Assembly (NCBI GenBank): GCA_011526335.1
Contig: WTJB01000248.1
Span: 1 to 9,999 of the forward strand
Origin: Candidatus Arcticimaribacter sp.
Lineage (GTDB): Bacteria > Bacteroidota > Bacteroidia > Flavobacteriales > Flavobacteriaceae
DNA: 9,999 nt
Direction of reading: 5' to 3'
Of the stretch, positions 1 to 6,602 are shown in pieces. The translations under genes and the position numbers were made by a program. Under the pieces are notes generated by a model. That model worked only from the letters and a program-made list of their open reading frames with translations, searched no databases and was not told the origin of the DNA. How positions within the stretch are numbered: position 1 is the first letter of the stretch; every line of letters begins with the position of its first letter.

Positions 1-2714
1 GGATTAATGGGATTGAGGGGTGTTTTGATGGGAACAAGTTTGTAGACCAATCCTTCGAGTTGAAGGTATTCTTTCATCCAAAGATATTCGGCATCGGCAT
101 AGCTGCCCCCTGTAAAATAGATGGGTCTTTTCCAGTCGTTATTGGCCAAAATATCGAGCATCATCAGTTGGTTTTTATACAGTCCACTGGTGGGCAGATT
201 GATGTCAATATAGGGAACGATCAAGTCGCGATCTTCTTCTTTAACAATACCAGAGGCCAATACATTCTCAACATTGACAGGCACACGGATTTTATTTGTA
301 GGATAAAACACCATGTTTTGTGTGGCTTCGGGATATCTTTCTGGATCCATTCCTGACTGTTGTAACAATTTCTTGTATTTGGTGCGGGGATGATCACTGG
401 CCACCCATTGCATGAAATCTTTGATGTCCCACCTCAGGGTATCGATGATGGGCTCATATTTAATGTAATCGCGAATACCGTATGCATACAAGCTGTGATT
501 GAGTTGCGAAGGAATTGGGTCTGCTTTATAGGTTTTGCGCTTCATTTGGTCGATGTACCAATCTGTTGCGAGCAAGCTGGTGTTGATCGGCCTCACGTCG
601 GTGCGATACCCTTCGATGTCTTGGGCATACCACAGTGCAAAAGTGTCATTGTCGCCAATGGTAAAAATCATGGCGCCTTTGTCCTCTTGAATTGAGGTCA
701 GGTAGGACTTGGCTACAGACTGCGCGGTGTAACGTCCCGAGCGATCGTGATCGTCCCAATTTTGATAGGCCATCAAGAGCGGAACGGCCAAGAAGCAAAG
801 CCCTACAGTCAGGGGTTGTGTCCATTGTTGTTTCCACACTTGCCGCACGCGATCGGTCAAATAGTAGGTGCCTAAAGCAATCCACATGGCAAAGACATAG
901 AAAGACCCCACCAAGGCATAGTCGCGTTCTCGGGGTTCAAAAGGCCGTTCGTTGAGGTACACCTTTAGCGCTAGCCCCGTGAACAAGAAAAAGAGGAGAA
1001 GTACCCAAAATCGCTTCTTGTCTTGTTGATATAAAAAACTAACGCCCAAAAGCCCCAAAATGAAGGGTAAAAAGAAATAGGTATTCCGCGCTTTGTTGTT
1101 TTTTGCGTCATCGCTCAACTGCGACTGATTCCCCAGACGAAGGCTATCGATGAACGGAATTCCACTGATCCAATTGCCGTGTAGAATGTCGTAGTTCCCT
1201 TGTATATCGTCTTGCCGTCCCACAAAATTCCACAGAAAATACCGCAGGTACATATAATCAACCTGATAGGTGAAAAAGTAATACAAGTTGGCAAAAAAGG
1301 TCGGCTTTTCAATATCGAGGTAAGGGGCCATTGTGCGATAAAACTGGTGATATTCTTTACCCGTCAATGCTCCGTCGGCTTGTTCTTGCAAAAATTCAGA
1401 GACCCGTTGGTTCAATTCTGGACTGCTTCGATATTCCGGGCGTATTGAGAATTTTAATGGTCCTGTAAAGTTGATATAGTTTTCTGCGTGCTCTGCACTC
1501 CAAAGCCGAGGAAGGAGTCCTTTGTGTTTGCCGTTGGCATTGATGCGTGCCTTTTCCCATTGATTCACAATCACGTAGCGCCCTGTTTTTTCGTCTCGTT
1601 CATATTTGGGTTTGTCATCTATATAGGGTTCCACATCGTCTTGTCCCGCATACATATCGGAAAACATGGGGCCATAAAACAAATGGGTTTCCGGGTATTG
1701 TTCCAAATTATAATAGGCCAAGAGTTGTCTGGCATCGGTAGGGGAATTTTCGTTGATGACCGTATTGGCGTTGGCACGGATGGGCAACATCAACCAAGAA
1801 GAAAAGCCCAAAAGCACGAAAAGCAGACACAGTAAACCGGTGTTGGTATTCACCCATTTTTTTTGTTGAGTGTAGCGCAAGCCATAGGCAAATAAACCAA
1901 TCATGAGTATTCCTGTAATGATGGTGCCACTGTTGAAGGGCAATTGCATTTGGTTGACAAAAAACACTTCCATTTTACCAAACAAAGCCAGGGTGGAAGG
2001 CAGCAATAATTTAAATATGAAGAGCAGTATAGCTACTGAAACAATGTTGGCAAGAACAAAATTCTTAAAGGTGACTTTTGACGTGGTTTTGAAAAAATAG
2101 AGCATCCCAATGGCTGGGATAGTGAGTAAGCCCATAAAATGCACCCCAAACGAAAGGCCAATAACAAAAGCAATCAGGAGAAGCCAGCGGTCCCCCCGAG
2201 GAGTATTCATTTCTTGTTCCCAGCGAAGGGCGAGCCAAAAAAGTGCCGACAGTATACAAGTGGCCATAGCATAGACTTCTGCTTCAACGGCATTGAACCA
2301 AAAACTATCGGAAAAGCAAAAGGCCAATGCCCCCACGGCAGCACTTCCAAAATAGCCCACGGCCGCACCGTTTGTTTTGATCGCTTGAAAAGCGGGCAGT
2401 TTTTTTAGCAATAGTGTGTTGCTGAGGTATAGAAAGAGCAGACAAAAAGCACTTGAAAAAACAGACATGAGGTTCACCATCAGGGCGGTGGATTCAGGCC
2501 CAGAAGCAAAGAGGGCAAAAAAGGCGCCCATCATTTGAAAAAAGGGAGCGCCAGGAGGGTGTCCAACTTGCAGTTTGGCAGAGGTGGCAATGTATTCTCC
2601 CGCATCCCAAAAACTTGCTGTGGGCTCGACGGTTAGTCCATAGGTCATTAAACCAATACAAAAAACGGCTGCAGCGGTTACACGATTCCAAAAACGAATT
2701 TGTTTTTCAGTCAT
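1..2714 (-). CDS. DUF2723 membrane protein, GT-C glycosyltransferase-like (3' end outside window)
   Basis: The frame is open for 904 codons from the ATG at 2714 to the left edge, so the C-terminus is missing; no internal stop or frameshift was seen at several checkpoints. Near the N-terminus, residues 30-60 carry EPTASFWDAGEYIA followed by VGHPPGAPFF, the signature of DUF2723. The D37-x-x-E40 pair and HPPG resemble the first extracytoplasmic loop of GT-C enzymes. Hydrophobic segments cluster at about residues 10-310 and again at about 545-665. A loop separates them, and a soluble C-terminal part begins with the conserved GDNDTFALWYAQ stretch (about 690). DUF2723 is shared with human TMEM260, reported as a protein O-mannosyltransferase, so a lipid-linked-sugar transferase acting on the periplasmic side of the inner membrane is the best guess. 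The donor and acceptor are not known from sequence. A candidate promoter lies just upstream. The family call is secure; the activity is inferred. Confidence 0.93.
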   Translation of the reverse strand, partial: MTEKQIRFWNRVTAAAVFCIGLMTYGLTVEPTASFWDAGEYIATSAKLQVGHPPGAPFFQMMGAFFALFASGPESTALMVNLMSVFSSAFCLLFLYLSNTLLLKKLPAFQAIKTNGAAVGYFGSAAVGALAFCFSDSFWFNAVEAEVYAMATCILSALFWLALRWEQEMNTPRGDRWLLLIAFVIGLSFGVHFMGLLTIPAIGMLYFFKTTSKVTFKNFVLANIVSVAILLFIFKLLLPSTLALFGKMEVFFVNQMQLPFNSGTIITGILMIGLFAYGLRYTQQKKWVNTNTGLLCLLFVLLGFSSWLMLPIRANANTVINENSPTDARQLLAYYNLEQYPETHLFYGPMFSDMYAGQDDVEPYIDDKPKYERDEKTGRYVIVNQWEKARINANGKHKGLLPRLWSAEHAENYINFTGPLKFSIRPEYRSSPELNQRVSEFLQEQADGALTGKEYHQFYRTMAPYLDIEKPTFFANLYYFFTYQVDYMYLRYFLWNFVGRQDDIQGNYDILHGNWISGIPFIDSLRLGNQSQLSDDAKNNKARNTYFFLPFILGLLGVSFLYQQDKKRFWVLLLFFLFTGLALKVYLNERPFEPRERDYALVGSFYVFAMWIALGTYYLTDRVRQVWKQQWTQPLTVGLCFLAVPLLMAYQNWDDHDRSGRYTAQSVAKSYLTSIQEDKGAMIFTIGDNDTFALWYAQDIEGYRTDVRPINTSLLATDWYIDQMKRKTYKADPIPSQLNHSLYAYGIRDYIKYEPIIDTLRWDIKDFMQWVASDHPRTKYKKLLQQSGMDPERYPEATQNMVFYPTNKIRVPVNVENVLASGIVKEEDRDLIVPYIDINLPTSGLYKNQLMMLDILANNDWKRPIYFTGGSYADAEYLWMKEYLQLEGLVYKLVPIKTPLNPIN

Positions 2715-2735
2715 AAGTTAGCCCTTAAGTTCCCA

Positions 2736-2743
2736 CGAAAGTA
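2736..2743 (-). promoter_or_regulatory. Putative -7 box of the DUF2723 gene
   Basis: On the minus strand TACTTTCG matches the Bacteroidota -7 consensus TAnnTTTG at all but one position. It sits 21 bases before the ATG at 2714, giving a short leader. No clean TTTG -33 element is present at the usual spacing, so the call rests on the -7 box and its position. Confidence 0.42.
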
Positions 2744-2754
2744 CGGATTAATCA

Positions 2755-2768
2755 TCAATAATTATTGA
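2755..2768. repeat. 14-bp perfect palindrome upstream of the DUF2723 -7 box
   Basis: TCAATAATTATTGA is its own reverse complement. It begins 11 bases upstream of the putative -7 box, covering the place where a -33 element would lie, and it is in the gap between the asparaginase-like stop and the DUF2723 start. It could be an operator for a dimeric regulator. It could equally be chance, since AT-rich palindromes of this length are expected about once in 10 kb. Confidence 0.3.
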
Positions 2769-2793
2769 GCTTAAAATAGGAGTAGATGGGTAT

Positions 2794-3279
2794 TTATTTT
2801 TTCTCAAACACCCCAATGTTTTTATTTTTTTCTACGGCATTCCATAAAAAATATTCCCCCTGCATGGTGATGTATACATTGTGAGGAAGGCTTTGTGCAA
2901 AGGCAAAGGCTGCTCCTAGGTTGAAAAACCCGTCCGATGAATGACCGAAGGCATAGGGGATCATGGCGCCAGTGAGCACAATGGTTTTATCAAGCTTGAG
3001 ATCGGCCAATTGTTTTGCTGTCTCCACCATGGTGTCTGTCCCATGGGTAATAACCAAGGCTTTTTCTCGACTCTTTCGACAAGTGGTTTTAATGCGTTGT
3101 AGGTCTTTGGTTGTCAACTCGAGACTGTCTTTAAGAAAAAGCGGGGTTACTTTTATGGGCAATCTGCAACGACTTCGCTCCAGCATTTGTGGGATATGGG
3201 TCTGGTTAAAAAATAATTTACCTGCGATAAAGTCATAGGATTTATCAAAAGTGCCCCCTGTAATAATTAACTCGACCAT
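2794..3279 (-). CDS. Single-domain asparaginase-like protein
   Basis: This 161-residue protein matches the N-terminal half of type I/II L-asparaginases. It has ITGGTFDK with the first catalytic threonine region at residues 6-13, ITHGTDTM holding the Thr-Asp pair in the middle, and VLTGAMIP after it. Near the C-terminus NAVEKNKNIGVF is in the position of the lysine-containing segment of the classical active site. The usual C-terminal domain (about 120-150 residues) is absent. Short proteins of this kind recur in Bacteroidota, so this is a family form and not an obvious truncation. The expected reaction is asparagine to aspartate plus ammonia, in the cytoplasm because no signal peptide is seen; activity without the C-domain is uncertain. 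I chose the ATG at 3279. An upstream ATG at 3330 would start inside the -33 element of the promoter found here, and it would add residues unlike the family, placing a tail before the buried first beta strand VELIITGG. Confidence 0.85.
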   Translation of the reverse strand: MVELIITGGTFDKSYDFIAGKLFFNQTHIPQMLERSRCRLPIKVTPLFLKDSLELTTKDLQRIKTTCRKSREKALVITHGTDTMVETAKQLADLKLDKTIVLTGAMIPYAFGHSSDGFFNLGAAFAFAQSLPHNVYITMQGEYFLWNAVEKNKNIGVFEKK

Positions 3280-3302
3280 ATTTTTACGGTTTATCCAACA
3301 AT

Positions 3303-3334
3303 GAAAATTAGTTTTAATTGAATTTCCCACAAAA
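3303..3334 (-). promoter_or_regulatory. Promoter of the asparaginase-like gene
   Basis: On the minus strand TTTTG (3330-3334) is followed after 19 bases by TAATTTTC (3303-3310). This is the Bacteroidota layout TTTG-N19-TAnnTTTG with one mismatch in the -7 box. Transcription would start around 3296, leaving a leader of roughly 17 bases before the ATG at 3279. This promoter decides the start codon of the gene. Confidence 0.6.
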
Positions 3335-3361
3335 TCTTTTAAATGAAAACAAAACTTTATT

Positions 3362-3369
3362 TAAATTTG
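3362..3369 (+). promoter_or_regulatory. -7 box of the tRNA-Gln promoter
   Basis: TAAATTTG is a perfect match to the Bacteroidota -7 consensus TAnnTTTG and ends 9 bases before the first base of the tRNA, so the primary transcript would have only a few extra 5' bases. A -33 element is weak: TTTT at 3337-3340 is 21 bases upstream. The box is divergent from the asparaginase-like promoter in the same 100-base gap. Confidence 0.6.
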
Positions 3370-3378
3370 CACCGCTAA

Positions 3379-3451
3379 TGGCCCATGGTGTAACTGGCAA
3401 CACGTCTGATTTTGGTTCAGAAGAGTCTAGGTTCGAGCCCTAGTGGGCCAA
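3379..3451 (+). tRNA. tRNA-Gln (anticodon UUG)
   Basis: The cloverleaf folds completely by eye. The acceptor stem TGGCCCA pairs with TGGGCCA and the D stem GTGT pairs with ACAC. The anticodon stem TCTGA/TCAGA encloses the loop TTTTGGT, with TTG at 3412-3414, and the T stem CTAGG/CCTAG encloses TTCGAGC. The U1-A72 pair is typical of glutamine tRNAs. The 3' CCA is not encoded; the discriminator base is A at 3451. It reads CAA and, by wobble, CAG codons. It is the only plus-strand gene in the window, with its own -7 box and a strong terminator. Confidence 0.96.
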
Positions 3452-3460
3452 CAAAACAAA

Positions 3461-3490
3461 AAAACCCCTGAGTAGTCAGGGGTTTTTTTT
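3461..3490. terminator. Bidirectional intrinsic terminator between tRNA-Gln and the 3507-4106 gene
   Basis: CCCCTGA (3465-3471) and TCAGGGG (3476-3482) form a 7-bp GC-rich stem around the loop GTAG. The flanks AAAA and TTTT extend the pairing to 11 bp. A run of eight T follows on the plus strand, and an A-rich run precedes it, which becomes a T-tract on the minus strand. It can therefore end both the tRNA transcript and the converging secreted-protein gene, whose stop is about 20 bases away. Confidence 0.9.
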
Positions 3491-3506
3491 ATGGTTCTTT
3501 TATTTT

Positions 3507-4106
3507 TTATTTAATGAGTTTTTTCGCTTTACGTTTTTTGATCTCAACAAAAGTTTTTCCATCCCATTGGTAATACGCATAGAGTTCGCGAAAGGCCGGG
3601 GCGATATCGTGTGACATGCTGTTTTTTGCGGGTTTTCCCGGATAGTATTTTTTTACAGGATGCAAGAAAATATCATTGCCCAAGTCCAATAACCATTTGT
3701 CTCCATGATGGAACCATTCGTGTTCCTTTGTTTTGACCGTCATTCCCTCGACGGGGATAATGTATTTATCTCCTGAGGTTTCAAAATCTCCCGTATGCGC
3801 ATTGTAACGCACGCTTAACTTGTCTGGCCCCACCTGTGCAAAAACATAGCGGTCGTGATAGTAGGGACTGCCTTTGACTCCTCGCAGATCAATGGATGAC
3901 TCGGGTTTTTTCATCAACTCCGTCAAGGCATCTCCCAAGCGAAGGTTGGGTTGATAATGGAAGTTACCGTCGAAGGTGGGATAATCATTATAACTGTTCT
4001 GCCCAAAAACAGTCAGGGTAGAAAAGAAAGCAAAAAGGATAAAAACGTTCTTGTAGAATGAAGTCTGATCCAGTGGCCGTGCAATGCTTTGTTTATTCAT
4101 CATCAT
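3507..4106 (-). CDS. Secreted protein of unknown function
   Basis: The product has 199 residues. The N-terminus has a long basic-polar n-region (about 19 residues), a hydrophobic core FILFAFFSTLTVF, and a likely signal peptidase I site after FG at 35, so it should be exported. The mature part contains KGSPYYHDRYVFAQ and, some 15 residues on, SVRYNAHTGDFE. This pattern of GSPY followed by RYN and an acidic stretch is one I associate with small exported Bacteroidota proteins without assigned function; I cannot name a family securely. The C-terminal ten residues are strongly basic (KKRKAKKLIK). Three consecutive ATG codons (4098-4106) leave the exact start open, changing the product by at most two residues. 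No enzyme motif or lipobox is visible. The gene stands alone, ending at the bidirectional terminator. No convincing promoter was found in the 119 bases upstream. Confidence 0.8.
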   Translation of the reverse strand: MMMNKQSIARPLDQTSFYKNVFILFAFFSTLTVFGQNSYNDYPTFDGNFHYQPNLRLGDALTELMKKPESSIDLRGVKGSPYYHDRYVFAQVGPDKLSVRYNAHTGDFETSGDKYIIPVEGMTVKTKEHEWFHHGDKWLLDLGNDIFLHPVKKYYPGKPAKNSMSHDIAPAFRELYAYYQWDGKTFVEIKKRKAKKLIK

Positions 4107-4225
4107 ATTTTTGCTTTAAAAATAATAAATTGACGGTAGATAGATTTCTTTTCCCAATGAAGAATTTCAATAGCACTCACCAAAGCATTTTTTGCTAATA
4201 AATGCCCTAATTTTTAATCGCTTTT

Positions 4226-6430
4226 TTAGAGCACATCGAATTGATGGGTGTATTTGACCGAAACCGTTTGGTTGTTTAAGGGGTCGTTCCAGTCGACATC
4301 CTTGACCAAATTAAGCACGACGAACAAACCGGTATTGGCTGTTTTTAGCCAACCAAATCGCGCATTGACCGACGTAATATTTGTTACGTTATTGTATTGC
4401 ACCAAGCTCTGTAAAAACACCTGTGGAGTAAAAGAATAGCTCAATCGCGTACTGCCTACCAATGCACTGATGTCACCGTTTTCCAATTGAAGGTGATTGT
4501 AATTGATCCCAAGGTAGGCGTTAAACCGATCGCCTATTCTCATGTTCATGCGGTTGGAAAGTTGCAGGCGTTGACCACCATAATACCCGCCCACAATACT
4601 TCGGTTATAGAAATTGATGCCTTTGTTGGGATTGGTTTGAAGCACAAATTGAAACTCCTGATGGTCGTAGCGTCCTTGGGGGATGGTCACTCCGGTGATG
4701 GTAAAAGGGGTGAACACACTTTCGGTGGTGAAATTGATCCCGGTATGAATTTCAAAACCACTGGGCCACACCCAATGATTGTCGACATGCAAGAAGCTAC
4801 TGATCAATCGGTCGGAAAAATCAAAATAACTGCGGTAGGAAATATGTGGCCGCACCTCGAAGATGGGACCAAGTTTTTGTGTTCGCCATTGCTTAAAGAT
4901 CAAGAACTCGGGTTTGCGAAAGGCGGTGCGTAACAGAAACCCTACCTCAGGATTAAACCCTTCACCTACTTCGGTATAGCCAGCACTGAGTCGCCAACCG
5001 TCCCAGTTGTAGTTGGTTTTGACCTGGAAGGCATGATCCCTACGATCAATTCCCGGGGTAGAACTTTTGGCGAAAAACCCTGTGATGTCCGCTTTTTTCC
5101 CCAGTCCCCATTTGCCGTCCAAGGCGACCACGCGGTTGTAATCATCGGTGGGGTGGTCACGGTTGGTTTTTCCTACAAAGATGGCCCCCAAGGAAGAACG
5201 ACTGTTCGAAAAATCGTGATTGACACGCGCTACTGAAAACCCATTTTGAGCACGGTTTCCCGTGGCTTCGGTGATCATGTTGAGCAAGCCAATGTTGGTT
5301 TGACCCACCTTTCCCGATACGCGGCCACCGCCCAAGATAGGCACCAAATTTCCTTCATCGCCTATGCCAATTCGGCGGCTAAAGAACAGGTCAACCTCAC
5401 CCGGGCTTCCCACCGAAAATTGCCCCGCGTTTTCCAAGAAAAATGCTCTCTTTTCTGGAAAAAACAAGTTAAAGCGATCCAGATTGATTTGCTGCTCATC
5501 GACTTCTACCTGTGCAAAATCGGTGTTATAGGTTAGATCTAGTGTGAGTCCTGGTGTGAGACTGTATTTCACATCCATGCCCACATCGCCTCGGGTTGTT
5601 GACTGGGTCGGAGAGGTGGATGCATCCCGGATGTATTGACCAATGGCATAGGGGAATAGTTTTAGGTTTTTAGGATTTTTTAAGTCCAAACCGTTGAGTT
5701 TCCCAGCGAGAGATACCCTCTTCATGTCTAGCCCCAACGGTAAAGTCGACCAATACGCTACTTCGCTTCTTTTGGCAATATTGCGCTGAAAATTGATGCC
5801 CCAGATTTTGTCTTTCCCGGCCAAAAAGCGAATGGATTTTAGGGGGATCGCAAACTCAGCGCTCCATCCATAGGTTCCTCTATGGGTGCGTACTTCCCAT
5901 GAGGCGTCCCAATTGATGTTTGTTCCTCCGACCACCCCTCCTTGTTGCCGGTTGGCATTGAAATTACCCACCCCTTCATTGTCAATCTGAGCGTCATATT
6001 GCATGGCATCGGCGTTGGTGCCAAACAAAAAACCGTTTTGTTGGTCGTTGTAGGTATCAATGATGAATAAAAAGCTGTCTTCGTCGTTCAAGTCTGCATC
6101 CCTCCGGGAATCGGAAACAACAATCTGGTCGGGATTGCGATCGTAGCATACTACGGCAACGTAAAACATTTTAGCGGTATAGCCCACGCGTATGCTTGTG
6201 GCTTCACTCACCGGTTGGCCATAGTCCGGTGTTACTTGTTGCAGTTGGGTAATGGCTTTTATATTTTTCCACAGCGGATCGTCGATCACCTTTCCATCGA
6301 TGATGGGGTCTTTTTCTAGGGGACTGATCGTCCATTGTGGTGGTGCAAAGCCTGAAGTCGTTGGGGTTTGTGCCATCAGGGGCATAACAACTGAATAAAG
6401 GGCAAAAATGAAAGTGATTATTTTTTTCAT
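4226..6430 (-). CDS. CBM9-like plus DUF5916 protein, probable outer-membrane barrel
   Basis: The product has 734 residues. Residues 1-20 form a signal peptide ending LMA before QTP. Residues 40-235 resemble the CBM9-like beta-sandwich: IDGKVIDDPLWKNI (44-57), GYTAKMFYVAVVCYD (83-97), DSFLFIIDTYNDQQNG near 118-133, and WSAEFAIPLKSIRF (189-202). From about 240 the DUF5916 region follows, with the characteristic FFPEKRAFFLENAGQFSVG at 323-341. Many alternating aromatic/polar strands run to the C-terminus, as in an outer-membrane beta-barrel. Proteins of this architecture are frequent in Bacteroidota and often lie near sugar or peptide uptake genes; their biochemical role is not established, and the CBM9-like label does not prove sugar binding. 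The gene is separated from the GH16 by a strong terminator, so it is probably transcribed independently. TATCTTTA about 20 bases upstream is only a weak -7 candidate. Base composition is richer in G+C than the glucan locus to the right. Confidence 0.9.
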   Translation of the reverse strand: MKKIITFIFALYSVVMPLMAQTPTTSGFAPPQWTISPLEKDPIIDGKVIDDPLWKNIKAITQLQQVTPDYGQPVSEATSIRVGYTAKMFYVAVVCYDRNPDQIVVSDSRRDADLNDEDSFLFIIDTYNDQQNGFLFGTNADAMQYDAQIDNEGVGNFNANRQQGGVVGGTNINWDASWEVRTHRGTYGWSAEFAIPLKSIRFLAGKDKIWGINFQRNIAKRSEVAYWSTLPLGLDMKRVSLAGKLNGLDLKNPKNLKLFPYAIGQYIRDASTSPTQSTTRGDVGMDVKYSLTPGLTLDLTYNTDFAQVEVDEQQINLDRFNLFFPEKRAFFLENAGQFSVGSPGEVDLFFSRRIGIGDEGNLVPILGGGRVSGKVGQTNIGLLNMITEATGNRAQNGFSVARVNHDFSNSRSSLGAIFVGKTNRDHPTDDYNRVVALDGKWGLGKKADITGFFAKSSTPGIDRRDHAFQVKTNYNWDGWRLSAGYTEVGEGFNPEVGFLLRTAFRKPEFLIFKQWRTQKLGPIFEVRPHISYRSYFDFSDRLISSFLHVDNHWVWPSGFEIHTGINFTTESVFTPFTITGVTIPQGRYDHQEFQFVLQTNPNKGINFYNRSIVGGYYGGQRLQLSNRMNMRIGDRFNAYLGINYNHLQLENGDISALVGSTRLSYSFTPQVFLQSLVQYNNVTNITSVNARFGWLKTANTGLFVVLNLVKDVDWNDPLNNQTVSVKYTHQFDVL

Positions 6431-6550
6431 TCAATAAATCTAGCTGGTTAAAGATAATAGAATTAGGATTTGTTCGCAGGGACAACTCTGTAGATTTTCT
6501 TTCACCGCATTTCAAATTGATACACCAACGTTTATTTTGTGTCAATAAAA

Positions 6551-6578
6551 AAACCCTTCATTATTATGAAGGGTTTTT
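6551..6578 (-). terminator. Intrinsic terminator after the GH16 gene
   Basis: AAACCCTTCAT (6551-6561) and ATGAAGGGTTT (6566-6576) form an 11-bp perfect stem with a 4-base loop. Reading the minus strand it is followed by a run of T, the normal layout for an intrinsic terminator. It lies about 25 bases past the GH16 stop and closes the glucan operon, separating it from the DUF5916 gene. The T-run on the other side would let it work in both directions. Confidence 0.88.
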
Positions 6579-6602
6579 GTTGCTCTTCGATCAAAATTAT
6601 AA

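Noticed and set aside
1488..1835. 115-codon plus-strand open frame
   Set aside because: It is antisense to the DUF2723 coding region, whose family motifs are unambiguous on the minus strand.
3280..3330. Upstream start of the asparaginase-like gene at 3330
   Set aside because: It would begin inside the -33 element, upstream of the predicted transcript start, and would add a non-family tail.
3379..3451. tRNA-Gln as an integration site for a mobile element
   Set aside because: No integrase, no direct repeat of the tRNA 3' end and no phage or ICE genes are visible in the window.
4185..4205. Inverted repeat GCATTT/AAATGC as a terminator for the DUF5916 gene
   Set aside because: The stem has six mostly A/T pairs with a 9-base loop and only a short T-run; too weak to call.
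4487..4933. 148-codon plus-strand open frame
   Set aside because: It lies fully antisense to the DUF5916 gene, has no promoter or leader, and its composition follows the codons of the opposite strand.
6204..6545. 113-codon minus-strand frame crossing the start of the DUF5916 gene
   Set aside because: It is in a different frame from the well-supported signal peptide and CBM9-like domain, and its sequence has no recognisable features.
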